In this document: in pieces, positions 44,536-53,961 of the stretch
Layout of the letters: each line of letters starts with the position of its first letter
Numbering within the stretch: position 1 is the stretch's first letter
Origin: JBPYCR01 sp051846915
Lineage (GTDB): Bacteria; Bacillota; Bacilli; Bacillales; Amphibacillaceae
Reading direction: 5' to 3'
Length of the DNA: 64,000 nt
Assembly: GCF_051846915.1 (NCBI RefSeq)
Contig: NZ_JBPYCR010000001.1
Span: forward strand, 205,782 to 269,781
Position numbers and translations under genes: made by a program
The notes under the pieces: generated by a model
The model's database searches: none
The model's input: only the letters and a program-made list of their open reading frames with translations
What the model was told of the DNA's origin: nothing

Positions 44536-46239
44536 TCAATCATTCACTTCATATAAATAAATACGCCACGGCGATTGCACTGTTTGAAAAGTCTTTTTAA
44601 ATTCGAGATCCAACTGTTTATTGTTTTCAATTGGCAAGGCGGAAAATATGTACTTCCCTCCCATTGCATATAACTTATCCGTATTAATTGCAAGTTCTTC
44701 AATTACTATATTACTATTTTTTGTAAACATATAATTTTCACCTAATGCACCGACATACATATAAAGTCTCCCGCCCCACGTATCAAAGTAATTTTTCAGT
44801 TTGTTGTTTTTTTCCAGTTCCGGCTCGATTATTTCTCGGAATTCACGCTTATATTCAAGGGGGAAACTATTGTTATATGTATCCAATGTGTAAAAGCCGT
44901 TATATTGTGCGATCGTCGGATGGATGCCGATGCTCACAACACGATAAGAAGATTTATCCTCGCCAATATAATCATCTATCTCATTAAAGAGCTCCTCTGA
45001 ATAAAATTCCTTAAGTGTTGGTGTTCCAATATCACTGTACTTCACTTCTTCATGTACGAGCAATAATAAAAATAGTTGACCAATAATAATGCCTCCAATG
45101 AGCACTTTGTTCATACCCAACTGCTTCCAGAGAAATACTAATGCTAAAGCAAAGCCAATATACCAAATAACCGGGTCAAAAAAATGGATACGGCTGAAAT
45201 TAAACGTATTTAATAGCATGAATTGATCCTTCAAACCGCGCCAACCTTCCCAATACCAAAATGCATACCAAATCGAAAGAATTCCATTGGCCGAAACAAA
45301 CAATACGATTTGTTTTGGAAACAAACGGTTAAATAGTGCAGCAAGCAATACAAAACCGATAACGGGAAGGATGATTTGTGTATGTACCGCCATATCGTGC
45401 GTATGTCCATATAGAAAGTTTTCAATCGCCAAGCCGATGCTTCGTGTAAATGTATTATGTCCGAGACTCATAGCTTCCCGATGTGATGTGAAACCTTCAT
45501 CAACAAACATGGAATAAATCGTCATGTAGTTATTCACCAAATAAATGACAGCCATCACCGAAATCGCACTAAAAAAAGCCCCATTCACCCGACGATTTCG
45601 TATCCAATCAACAACCCAAAGTACACTCATCAACCCAAGAAAAAAGATAAATGTCAAAATGAAGTTTGATAGAAATGGAAGGATACAGATTAATATCCAA
45701 TAAAAAACAGGTGTATGTGTTCCTTCTTTTCGAATCGTCAAAAACAAGTGCAATGCAAGTGGTAATCCAGCGATGGACAGCATGCCTGAAGGCCAAAATG
45801 GTAACATGGAAAAACCTAAGGAAACACTTGCAATAATCCAACCATTCGCTTTCTCAGTGATAAAATGTTTTTTCAGCAATATATACATGCCGAATAAAGC
45901 AAAAAAACGCATTAGCGTCTGTCCAATTGCATAAGCAAGCTGAGGCTCAAAAAATTTGTACAACCAAACCATTGCATCCAACCCCGAAGGTAATGCACTT
46001 CTAGGTAAACCATTGATTACATTTGATAAGGTTGCATTCGGAGCAGCAAAAATTTGTCCACTTTCAGCGAGCAATTTATACCAGACGATATTTGAATCAA
46101 GGTTGTCATGAACACGAATATGCATATCCTCACCAAGCAAATAGTATGGTAGCAAATACGTGATCAAGATAAAGGAAGCAATCCACAAGTATTTATACTT
46201 TGAAAAACTCGTACAAATGGTTGACCACATAAGCAACAT
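44536..46239 (-). CDS. ykoS: DUF6044 multi-helix membrane protein, YkoS-like, putative GT-C glycosyltransferase
   Basis: 567 residues with about 12 helices and a C-terminal extracytoplasmic domain of about 170 residues. The first outside loop carries RVHDNLDSNIVWYK, an acidic pair where GT-C enzymes place their catalytic Asp. Position as last gene after a polyprenyl-phosphate-type GT2 and a small flippase-like gene suggests it transfers the lipid-linked sugar to a wall polymer or protein outside the membrane. The start overlaps the wecE-like gene by 47 bases, with AAAGGAACAGG before the ATG. The DUF assignment is from recognisable similarity to YkoS; enzymatic activity is inferred. Confidence 0.8.
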   Translation of the reverse strand: MLLMWSTICTSFSKYKYLWIASFILITYLLPYYLLGEDMHIRVHDNLDSNIVWYKLLAESGQIFAAPNATLSNVINGLPRSALPSGLDAMVWLYKFFEPQLAYAIGQTLMRFFALFGMYILLKKHFITEKANGWIIASVSLGFSMLPFWPSGMLSIAGLPLALHLFLTIRKEGTHTPVFYWILICILPFLSNFILTFIFFLGLMSVLWVVDWIRNRRVNGAFFSAISVMAVIYLVNNYMTIYSMFVDEGFTSHREAMSLGHNTFTRSIGLAIENFLYGHTHDMAVHTQIILPVIGFVLLAALFNRLFPKQIVLFVSANGILSIWYAFWYWEGWRGLKDQFMLLNTFNFSRIHFFDPVIWYIGFALALVFLWKQLGMNKVLIGGIIIGQLFLLLLVHEEVKYSDIGTPTLKEFYSEELFNEIDDYIGEDKSSYRVVSIGIHPTIAQYNGFYTLDTYNNSFPLEYKREFREIIEPELEKNNKLKNYFDTWGGRLYMYVGALGENYMFTKNSNIVIEELAINTDKLYAMGGKYIFSALPIENNKQLDLEFKKTFQTVQSPWRIYLYEVND

Positions 46240-47314
46240 CCTGTTCCTTTAGACCATAATAGAGTGGAAGCCGCACTAGCTTTCCACTTTCCTTCGTTGT
46301 ATGTTTATCTGTACCTGCAAAGCTCCCGTATTTTTCTCCGGCGTAAGCTTCGTGAAGCGGTACGTAATGTGTTTTGGCCGTAATACCTTTTTCTTTTAAA
46401 TAATCCATTAATGCTTCCCGGTTGTTCGTCTTTATGTAAAACATATGTGCATTATGTTTACACTCTGAAGAAATTCGAGGAAGTGAAATATGCCCACTAA
46501 TTTCCAAATCCCTTAATTTACGGGCGTAGCTATTCCATATTTCCAACCGGTTATTTGTGATTTGTTCTACGTGCTGCAATTGAACAAATAAATAGGCCGC
46601 AGTTAAATCGCTGATTAAATAGGATGAGCCAATATCTCGCCACGTATATTTATCTACTTCTCCACGAACAAATTGATTTCGGTTTGTTCCTTTTTCCTGA
46701 ATTATTTCCGCTCGTTCAATAAAGGAACGGTCATTAATAATGAGCGCTCCTCCTTCTCCACAAGTGATGTTTTTCGTATCGTGAAAACTGAATGTGCCAA
46801 AATGCCCGATCGTTCCAAGCTGTCTGCCTTTATATGTAGTCATCAATGCTTGTGCTGCATCTTCAATAACGTACAAACCATGATCTTTGGCGATTTCCAT
46901 TACTGCATCCATGTCACAAGCAATACCCGCATAATGAACAACTACGATTGCTTTTGTTTTATTCGTGATGGCATTTTCAATTGCTAGTGCGGAAATATTC
47001 ATCGTGTCTTGTTCAATATCAACGAAACGGATATGGGCGCCTTGCAAAGCATAAGCATTCGCCGTTGATACAAATGTATAGGAAGGCATGATGACTTCAT
47101 CTCCCTCTTTTATATTTAAAAGGAGAGCGGTCATCTCTAGTGCAGCCGTGCATGATGGAGTTAAAAGAGCTTTGGCGCAATCCAGGTTTTCCTCCAACCA
47201 ATTCATACATTTTCGGTCATATAAGCCGTTTCCGGAAATTTTATTTTGAGATAACGCATCCTCTATTGCTGTAATTTCATTTCCTGTTACACAAGGTTTG
47301 TTAAAAGGAATCAT
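46193..47314 (-). CDS. wecE: dTDP-4-amino-4,6-dideoxygalactose transaminase
   Basis: 373-residue DegT/DnrJ/EryC1-type sugar aminotransferase. The N-terminal MIPFNKPCVTGNE and the internal lysine in FSFHDTKNITCGEGGAL (about residue 181) match the WecE/RffA branch, and VIEDAAQAL binds PLP. It would aminate dTDP-4-keto-6-deoxyglucose (made by RfbB two genes upstream) to dTDP-Fuc4N. The ATG follows GGGAGGG. Confidence 0.93.
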   Translation of the reverse strand: MIPFNKPCVTGNEITAIEDALSQNKISGNGLYDRKCMNWLEENLDCAKALLTPSCTAALEMTALLLNIKEGDEVIMPSYTFVSTANAYALQGAHIRFVDIEQDTMNISALAIENAITNKTKAIVVVHYAGIACDMDAVMEIAKDHGLYVIEDAAQALMTTYKGRQLGTIGHFGTFSFHDTKNITCGEGGALIINDRSFIERAEIIQEKGTNRNQFVRGEVDKYTWRDIGSSYLISDLTAAYLFVQLQHVEQITNNRLEIWNSYARKLRDLEISGHISLPRISSECKHNAHMFYIKTNNREALMDYLKEKGITAKTHYVPLHEAYAGEKYGSFAGTDKHTTKESGKLVRLPLYYGLKEQDVAYVVNHLYEFFKV

Positions 47315-47343
47315 CTTTATCCCTCCCGAAACGGTAATCGTAT

Positions 47344-47700
47344 TTATCTCATGAAAATAATTCCAACAACAATAAGTCCCATACCGATTAATTTATTGCT
47401 TGTCAACGGTTCTCCAAACAGCAGTACAGCTAGTAAAAACACAAGGACAAACGACAAGCTCATAAAAGGGTATGCATAGCTAATATCAAATTTTGTCATT
47501 GCTGCCATCCAGCACAGTGCAGCAATAAAAGCAGCCAAAAAGCCCGAAATGATCCATGGATTCACGACGAGCTTGAGTAAAAAGATGAATTTATCTGCCC
47601 AGGCGTCCGGCAAACTCCCATACTGATCTACCTTCCACTTAATTACAAGCTGGCCATATGCCGTAAAAAGTATTGTACTAAATATATAGACATACCCCAT
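47344..47700 (-). CDS. Small EamA/SMR-type four-helix protein, probable lipid-linked sugar flippase
   Basis: 118 residues with four transmembrane helices, and AMTKFDISYAYPFMSLSFVLVFLLAVLLFGEPLTSNKLIG matching EamA/ArnE-ArnF-like proteins (quoted in part: SYAYPFMSLSF and LFGEPLTSNK). ArnE/F pairs flip aminosugar-carrying undecaprenyl phosphate. Only one such gene is present, so it would work as a homodimer. The ATG is 7 bases after GGAGTG and directly follows the acetyltransferase stop. Confidence 0.85.
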   Translation of the reverse strand: MGYVYIFSTILFTAYGQLVIKWKVDQYGSLPDAWADKFIFLLKLVVNPWIISGFLAAFIAALCWMAAMTKFDISYAYPFMSLSFVLVFLLAVLLFGEPLTSNKLIGMGLIVVGIIFMR

Positions 47701-47703
47701 TTT

Positions 47704-48387
47704 CTACACTCCAGTGACTGACGGTCCATGCAATTTATGGTACACATCCACTGTCTTTTCTAATTTGAATCCAAGTGCTAGAAATAAATTTAGTGACGCG
47801 ATATTTGCCGCTGAAATGGACGTTCGCAATTCATCATAACCTTGTTCAAATTGTGCCTTGCAGCCGTTACTAGTAAAAGCTTTTGTCAATCCTTTTCCTT
47901 GATGTTTTTCATCTATGCCAAGCAAGAGAACTTGATTTTTTTCATAAGCATAAAAGCCTGCCAATTCATCCTTGTAATATAGTCCGTATACTTGATCTTT
48001 TTTCTGCAAATCCTTTACCCAATTTTTATAACGCAGATCAGCAAGGAAGGAAGCAATATTAAAGTCCCGGTGAAACCGGCTGTTTGTAAATACATTTTCA
48101 GCAATTTGATTAACAGCCTGTGAATCATACGTCTTTGAAATGGAAAGATGTTCATTTTCAAAAACGTTTAATTCATCTTTTTTACAAACCGGTTCGATTA
48201 ATGTATCTGCATAATAAAAGTCATATTCTACCAACTTTTGATTACTTTCATTCGGATCAACTTTTATGGTATAGTGCCCTTCATACTTATCCGTTTCTTG
48301 CAACGCTTCGATTTCCGGCGACATCACTTCAAATGTCGCTATATTGAAATTTCGATTATCCCATGGTGTTTCTTTCAAATACTTCAT
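47704..48387 (-). CDS. wecD: GNAT acetyltransferase, WecD-like (dTDP-Fuc4N acetyltransferase)
   Basis: 227 residues. The N-terminal half starts KETPWDNRNFNIATFEV, as in WecD/RffC proteins, and contains SRFHRDF. The C-terminal GNAT core has LLGIDEKHQGKGLTKAF, the acetyl-CoA pyrophosphate loop, and SLNLFLALGFKLEKT. Being next to wecE and rfbAB, it most likely acetylates dTDP-Fuc4N to dTDP-Fuc4NAc. The ATG is a few bases after GGAATGGAG. Confidence 0.85.
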   Translation of the reverse strand: MKYLKETPWDNRNFNIATFEVMSPEIEALQETDKYEGHYTIKVDPNESNQKLVEYDFYYADTLIEPVCKKDELNVFENEHLSISKTYDSQAVNQIAENVFTNSRFHRDFNIASFLADLRYKNWVKDLQKKDQVYGLYYKDELAGFYAYEKNQVLLLGIDEKHQGKGLTKAFTSNGCKAQFEQGYDELRTSISAANIASLNLFLALGFKLEKTVDVYHKLHGPSVTGV

Positions 48388-48410
48388 CCAATCAACTCCA
48401 TTCCAACTGA

Positions 48411-49415
48411 TTAGTGGCGATAGTACGTACTATTAATCTTATCCTGACGACCCGATCGTTGTTCCTTGTCGCCAACCATCTCCTGCACAATATATAATGG
48501 TCTTCCTTTTGTTTCATTAAATATTTTTCCAATGTACAATCCAAGTACGCCAAAGTTAAAAAAGATCAATCCGCCGATAAAATAGATAGACACCATGACA
48601 CTCGTCCATCCTTGTACCGGTTGATCAAGGAAAAAGTAACGAAAAAATAAATACAAACCGTAAATAAAGGAAATAAGCGATACTAAAAAACCAAATTGGA
48701 TAGACAGGCGCAAAGGTTTATTCGACTGTGCAATAATGACATCGGTAGCCATTTGAATAAGCTTCGTTACATTGTAAGCCGACTTGCCTTTTGTTCTTGA
48801 TTGATGCTCAACGGAAATAAATGCTGTTTTATAGCCCATCCATTGTAAAAACAGGGGGAAAACCCGATTTTGTTCGCGCATTTCGCGAAAACTATTCATT
48901 ACTTTTTTTGAACTGATGCTGAAATTGGCAACAGTATAATCTGTTTTGCTATCTGTAAAATAGTCATAAATACGATAAAAAAGCCTTGAAGCGTATCGTT
49001 TACCCCATTTATCACGTCTTTTCGTTCTTTTTCCAAAAACGACATCGTAACCAGTCAATGCCTTTTCATACAGTCGGGGAATTTCTTCCGGTCGGTCCTG
49101 AAGATCACAATCCATAACAACGACCCAGTCTCCTTGGGCATAATCAAGTCCCGCCGTGATGGCATAATGCTGTCCAAAATTACGAGATAAGTTAATCCCT
49201 TTTATATTGACATATTGTTCATGTAATTGTTTGATCTTTTGCCACGCATCATCCGGACTGGCATCATTCACATAAATGACTTCGTAATCGGTTGGCAGTC
49301 CCTCCATGACAGCAATGACGCGTCCAGTCAATTCTTCCAAACAGGAGGAACAGCCGTAAACCGGAATGACAACGGAAATTAAGCAATCACTGTTTCCCAT
49401 TGACTCACATACCAA
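48411..49415 (-). CDS. ykoT: GT2 glycosyltransferase of polyprenyl-phosphate type (ArnC/GtrB/YkoT-like)
   Basis: About 334 residues. A GT-A domain with VVIPVYGCSSCLEEL, YVNDASPDDAW, VVMDCDLQDRPEEIP (DxD) and RTKGKSAYN is followed by two C-terminal transmembrane hairpin helices (FGFLVSLISFIYGLYLF and IGGLIFFNFGVLGLYIG). This is the layout of enzymes that load a sugar on undecaprenyl phosphate. The start at 49415 overlaps the rfbB end; an ATG at 49400 is also possible. Confidence 0.9.
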   Translation of the reverse strand: MVCESMGNSDCLISVVIPVYGCSSCLEELTGRVIAVMEGLPTDYEVIYVNDASPDDAWQKIKQLHEQYVNIKGINLSRNFGQHYAITAGLDYAQGDWVVVMDCDLQDRPEEIPRLYEKALTGYDVVFGKRTKRRDKWGKRYASRLFYRIYDYFTDSKTDYTVANFSISSKKVMNSFREMREQNRVFPLFLQWMGYKTAFISVEHQSRTKGKSAYNVTKLIQMATDVIIAQSNKPLRLSIQFGFLVSLISFIYGLYLFFRYFFLDQPVQGWTSVMVSIYFIGGLIFFNFGVLGLYIGKIFNETKGRPLYIVQEMVGDKEQRSGRQDKINSTYYRH

Positions 49416-50413
49416 TCTACTGTTTTTTCAAGTCCATCCATTAACGATGTCTTCGGTTCCCAGTCCAAGTTTATCCGAAGTTTGGAATCATCAATTGCAT
49501 ACCTGCGATCATGCCCTTTTCGATCTTCAGTAAATATTATTAAATCTTTGAAGCTGTTCACAGATGTATTATCCAGTAATTCAGGTTTACGGTAATCGAG
49601 TATTTCACAGATACGAGAAGCAACATCTATATTTGTTTGCTCATTCGCCCCACCAATATTATACGTTTCCATTGGTTTGGCGTTGTGATAAATATGATCT
49701 ACCGCACGACAATGATCTTCAACGTACAGCCAGTCTCTTACGTTTTTCCCATCTCCGTACAACGGGATTGGCTCTAATTTTAAAGCGTTCAAAATGATTG
49801 TCGGGATAAGCTTTTCTGTATGTTGTTTCGGTCCATAATTATTAGAGCTGTTAGAAATGATTACATTCATCCCATATGTGTGCCCAAAACTTTTGACGAG
49901 CATATCTGAACCGGCTTTTGAAGCGCTGTATGGATTACGCGGGTTATATGGTGTTTTTTCCGTGAATTTTCCATCTCTTCCAAGTGACCCGTACACTTCA
50001 TCCGTCGAAATGTGGTGAAAACGACGAATCGACAATTCCCCTTTTTTCGACCAAGATTGTTTAGCCGCCTCGAGCAGTATATTCGTACCGAGAACGTTAG
50101 ACTCAACAAATGATCCGGCATAATCAATGGAGCGATCCACATGTGATTCTGCAGCAAAATTTATAACACCAGTTATATCAAATTCCTCAAACACGGCTTC
50201 AACAAGCTGTGCATTAGTTAAATCGCACTGGATAAATCGATAATTCGGATATTTTTCTACCTCTTTTACATTTTCCAGATTGCCAGCATAGGTTAATTTA
50301 TCTAAATTCAATACTTGCATATCGGGATAGGTATTCATGTAATACGTTATAAAGTTAGAACCGATAAATCCGGCCCCACCGGTTACAAGTAATGTAGGTT
50401 TAAAAAGGTTCAT
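49379..50413 (-). CDS. rfbB: dTDP-glucose 4,6-dehydratase
   Basis: About 344-residue extended SDR. VTGGAGFIGSNF binds NAD, HISTDEVYGSLG supplies the Thr-Asp-Glu catalytic triad, YSASKAGSD is the YxxxK motif, and NNYGPKQ lies in the substrate region. It converts dTDP-glucose to dTDP-4-keto-6-deoxyglucose. The ATG at 50413 is 7 bases after GGAGG and overlaps the rfbA stop by 4 bases (ATGA type). No rfbC or rfbD follows, so rhamnose is not the product of this cluster. Confidence 0.96.
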   Translation of the reverse strand: MNLFKPTLLVTGGAGFIGSNFITYYMNTYPDMQVLNLDKLTYAGNLENVKEVEKYPNYRFIQCDLTNAQLVEAVFEEFDITGVINFAAESHVDRSIDYAGSFVESNVLGTNILLEAAKQSWSKKGELSIRRFHHISTDEVYGSLGRDGKFTEKTPYNPRNPYSASKAGSDMLVKSFGHTYGMNVIISNSSNNYGPKQHTEKLIPTIILNALKLEPIPLYGDGKNVRDWLYVEDHCRAVDHIYHNAKPMETYNIGGANEQTNIDVASRICEILDYRKPELLDNTSVNSFKDLIIFTEDRKGHDRRYAIDDSKLRINLDWEPKTSLMDGLEKTVDWYVSQWETVIA

Positions 50414-51336
50414 TTCAACACCTCCAACATAGGGGAATGATCTTGGCCATCCCAATACTGCTTGCTATGCTCTCTTGTTGCGATATCCAATAAATATCTA
50501 CCATAATCGTTTTTCTCCAATGCTTTTCCTTTTTGATATAACGCCTCTTTTGTCATATAACCCATGTAATAGGCTATTTCTTCTATACTAGCAATTTTGA
50601 ACCCTTGTCTTTGTTGTGTTATCTTTACAAATTCGGACGCTTCAAACAACGCTTCATGTGTGCCCGCATCCATCCAGGCAAAACCGCGGCCTAGAAGTTC
50701 AACAGATAGATGTCCTCTTTTTAAATATTCCTTATTTAAGTCGGTAATCTCCAACTCTCCACGCTTGGAAAATTTCAGCTTTTTTGCAAGTCTCGGTGCG
50801 TTGTGGTCATACATGTACAACCCTGTAACAGCAAAATCGGATTTCGGTTGTTCCGGCTTTTCTTCCAACGATACTACATTTTGATTGTCATCAAACTCCA
50901 CCACGCCAAATCGTTCCGGATCCTTAACCCGATAGCCAAATACTGTTGCATGTTGGTGATTTTTGATTGCTTTTCTTAACAAGGGGGTAAATCCTTGACC
51001 ATAAAAAATATTATCGCCAAGAATTAACGTCACATCGTCTTTACCAATAAAATCCTCTGCAATAATAAATGCCTCTGGAATTCCGTTCGGTTCTTGCTGT
51101 TCCCGGTATGTCAAGGAAAGACCAAATGCTGAACCATTCCCAAGTAAATCTTCAAAACGATTTTTATCTTCAGCTGTACTAATAATCATAATTTCTCTGA
51201 TACCTGCAAGCATGAGTACAGATAGCGGATAATAGATCATCGGTTTGTCATAAACGGCGAGCAAATGTTTATTAATGCTGGTTGTGCTTGGAGCCAGCCT
51301 GGTTCCACTTCCTCCTGCTAGTATGATTCCTTTCAT
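50410..51336 (-). CDS. rfbA: Glucose-1-phosphate thymidylyltransferase
   Basis: About 308 residues. The nucleotidyltransferase signature GIILAGGSGTRLAPST lies at the N terminus, with LILGDNIFYGQGF and ITDLNKEYL further in. It makes dTDP-glucose from dTTP and glucose-1-phosphate and is the first gene of the seven-gene sugar operon. The ATG at 51336 is 7 bases after GAGAGGTGGG; a GTG at 51348 in frame is less likely. Confidence 0.96.
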   Translation of the reverse strand: MKGIILAGGSGTRLAPSTTSINKHLLAVYDKPMIYYPLSVLMLAGIREIMIISTAEDKNRFEDLLGNGSAFGLSLTYREQQEPNGIPEAFIIAEDFIGKDDVTLILGDNIFYGQGFTPLLRKAIKNHQHATVFGYRVKDPERFGVVEFDDNQNVVSLEEKPEQPKSDFAVTGLYMYDHNAPRLAKKLKFSKRGELEITDLNKEYLKRGHLSVELLGRGFAWMDAGTHEALFEASEFVKITQQRQGFKIASIEEIAYYMGYMTKEALYQKGKALEKNDYGRYLLDIATREHSKQYWDGQDHSPMLEVLK

Positions 51337-51558
51337 AATGAAGCCCACCTCTCCGAAGCATATTGTGAAAACGTAGAATGTCCAATTCGCTTCTTGTATA
51401 CCTCTATTTCCGCTTCAACTATTTATAAACTTACAATTTGATTGCAATTTAGTAACAGAACGTCAAACAGACGGGATCATACTGCTTTGTAGTTCACACG
51501 TCGGTAAATATGTTATACTTTTAAAAATAGTTTATTGTTAGGAGAGGAGATAGCCACT

Positions 51559-52092
51559 GTGGATAAGAAACTTCTCTACTGGACGACCTTCAATCATAAT
51601 CAATGGGAATTACATGTAGCAGCTACAGAAAATGGACTCTGCTATGTCAGCTTACCTAACGAATCTTTTGACAAATTTGAAAAGTGGGCAAGGAAATATG
51701 CTCCCGATTACAAGTTACAGGCATCGAATCAATATTTACAAGCCAACATCAAAGAGCTAAAGCGGTATCTGGATGGTGAGGAATTAAATTTTTCCATACT
51801 TGTAGATCTGCGAGGCACTCCCTTCCAACAATCTGTATGGAAAACACTAAAGGAAATACCTTACGGAGAAACATGTACGTATTCACAAATCGCTGATCAA
51901 ATTGGAAAGCCAAAAGCAGTACGCGCAGTGGGCAGTGCAATAGGTGCCAATCCGTTACCGATCGTTATACCATGTCACAGAGTAATCGGAAAAAATGGTA
52001 CATTGACCGGCTACAGAGGTGGTTTGGATATGAAAAAGCATTTATTAAAATTGGAAACACAAACGGTTCCTTCGCCTAATGCGTTTGTTTGA
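51559..52092 (+). CDS. ogt: Methylated-DNA--protein-cysteine S-methyltransferase
   Basis: Repairs O6-alkylguanine by transferring the alkyl group to its own cysteine in a suicide reaction. About 177 residues, with the DNA-binding helix region KAVRAVGSAIGANP and the active-site motif IPCHRVIG (Cys139 from the chosen start). The GTG at 51559 is 9 bases after GGAGAGGAG; a TTG at 51535 lies before that site. It is divergent from rfbA. Confidence 0.94.
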   Translation: MDKKLLYWTTFNHNQWELHVAATENGLCYVSLPNESFDKFEKWARKYAPDYKLQASNQYLQANIKELKRYLDGEELNFSILVDLRGTPFQQSVWKTLKEIPYGETCTYSQIADQIGKPKAVRAVGSAIGANPLPIVIPCHRVIGKNGTLTGYRGGLDMKKHLLKLETQTVPSPNAFV

Positions 52093-52242
52093 AAGTAACA
52101 ATCATTTTACGAGTTTAACCCATTTATAATAATGGGTACTTGTAAAAATAGGGAGTGGTAAATTTTTTCTTGTAGGTTATTGTAGTATGGATTTTTTCTA
52201 ATTAGACGACTACAATATTTAAAAATTTGGGAGGTTATATTT

Positions 52243-53235
52243 ATCGATAACTTAACATTCCGTGCGTTGATGGTAGATAAAAAGGATGACACTTTTTCTG
52301 TTGACATTAACGACTTAAGCTTAAATGACTTACCCGATGAGGATGTCACGATTAAAGTTGTATACTCAAGCGTAAATTATAAAGATGGTCTTGCTGCAAT
52401 CCCGGATGGCAAAATCGTACAATCCTACCCGCTTGTTCCAGGAATTGATCTTGCTGGAGAAGTTGTTCTTTCAAAAGACGAGCGCTTTCAAGCAGGGGAT
52501 AAAGTAATCGCAACAAGTTATGAAATAGGCGTTTCTCATTACGGCGGTTTTAGTGATTATGCCCGCATCCCAGGTGATTGGATCGTTCCACTTCCGAAGG
52601 GGTTGTCACTGAAAGAGGCGATGATTTATGGTACTGCAGGATTTACAGCAGCTCTTTCCATTCAACGTCTTGAAGATAATGGTGTCTCACCCGAAGATGG
52701 ACCTGTTCTCGTGACCGGTGCAACCGGCGGTGTAGGGAGCGCGGCAGTAGCAATGCTTTCTCAGCGGGGATATGAAGTAACCGCGAGTACCGGAAAAGAT
52801 TCAGAACATCCTTACTTAAAAAAACTTGGTGCAACTGAAATTATTTCTCGTGAAGAATTACAACCGGAAAAAATCAAACCTTTAAATAAACAACGATGGG
52901 CAGCTGCTGTAGATCCAGTGGGAGGTTCTACATTAGCCTATGTACTCAGCACGGTGAAATATGGCGGTTCAGTTGCAGTTACCGGGCTAACCGGTGGCCC
53001 AAAAGTTCCTACTACTGTGCTTCCATTTATTTTACGTGGCGTTAATTTATTGGGAATTGATTCCGTCTACTGCCCAATGGATATTCGTAAAAAACTTTGG
53101 GAGCGGATGGCGACTGATTTTAAACCCGAGCTTTTAAACGAGATTAGTAATGAAATAGAATTGGATCAACTGTCCCAGACTCTAAAAGACATTTTGGAAG
53201 GTAAAACTAGAGGCCGAACTGTTTTGCACATGTAG
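52243..53235 (+). CDS. yhfP: YhdH/YhfP-family NADPH-dependent quinone/acryloyl-CoA-type oxidoreductase, ATC start
   Basis: Medium-chain dehydrogenase/reductase family. NYKDGLA and GIDLAGEV occur early, and VLVTGATGGVGSAAVAML forms the NADPH-binding site. The family's usual N terminus (xNLTFRALMVDK) is encoded from 52243, where the triplet is ATC; GGGAGG sits exactly 8 bases before it. From there the protein is 330 residues, the usual length. The next in-frame starts (TTG 52267, ATG 52270) have no ribosome binding site and would lose the first beta strand. I conclude ATC is the functional start or a mutated ATG. Confidence 0.88.
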   Translation: MDNLTFRALMVDKKDDTFSVDINDLSLNDLPDEDVTIKVVYSSVNYKDGLAAIPDGKIVQSYPLVPGIDLAGEVVLSKDERFQAGDKVIATSYEIGVSHYGGFSDYARIPGDWIVPLPKGLSLKEAMIYGTAGFTAALSIQRLEDNGVSPEDGPVLVTGATGGVGSAAVAMLSQRGYEVTASTGKDSEHPYLKKLGATEIISREELQPEKIKPLNKQRWAAAVDPVGGSTLAYVLSTVKYGGSVAVTGLTGGPKVPTTVLPFILRGVNLLGIDSVYCPMDIRKKLWERMATDFKPELLNEISNEIELDQLSQTLKDILEGKTRGRTVLHM

Positions 53236-53356
53236 ATCGTAAAACTCTAAAGGTGTTGGAATGGTATTTATAAACAAACTGCACACAAGTATATTATCTT
53301 TCTGTGGTAGATGCCGTATACCGCAGGGACTTTGGGTCACGCTGGAGTTGCTTATT

Positions 53357-53770
53357 TGACCCAAAGTACTGCTTTCATGTCATTTCGGGAACGCGGTGGC
53401 TTCTTGCGTGACTCAAAATTCAGCTTTCTCGCCTTTTCGGGAACGCGGTGGCTGCTTGCGTGACCCAAAATACTGCTTTCACGTCATTTCGGGAACGCGG
53501 CAGCTCTCCGCGTGACCCAAAATACAGCTTTCTCGTCTTTTTTTGGAAACGTGGCGCCTTCTTGCGTGACCCAAAATACTGCTTTCTCACCTTTTCGGGA
53601 ATGCGGCAGCTTCCCTCGTGACCCTAAATACAACTTTCTCGTCTTTTTGGGAACGAGGCGGCTTCTTGCGTGACCCAAAATGCAGCTTTTCCAACTTTTA
53701 GGTCACGAGGCAGCTTTCCGCGTGACCCAAAACCCAGTTTTCTTGCCTTTTCAAGCACGCAGGAGCTTTT
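53357..53770. repeat. 52-bp hairpin minisatellite, locus 2 (eight units)
   Basis: Eight units of 52-54 bp, each beginning TGACCCAAAATACTGC-like and containing TTTTCGGGAACGCGGCGGC and TTGCG. At each unit junction GGGAACGCGG can pair with CCGCGTGACCC, so the array can fold into a row of hairpins. The period is not a multiple of 3. It lies between convergent yhfP and a small minus-strand gene; the rest of the 53236-53961 gap shows nothing coding. Confidence 0.9.
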
Positions 53771-53961
53771 CATGTTACCAACAAACCGCGTTCCTATTTT
53801 TATAAAAAAAACGAGTATAAACTATTTTCAGTTTCATACTCGTTTTCCGTTATAATACTCGCTCATCGAAGTGGCATGCAGTTTTAACATTCCAAAACAC
53901 ATACGTGACGATAATTCACATATATTTAATCTTCCAGGTTACTAAAATGAATTATCTGCTT

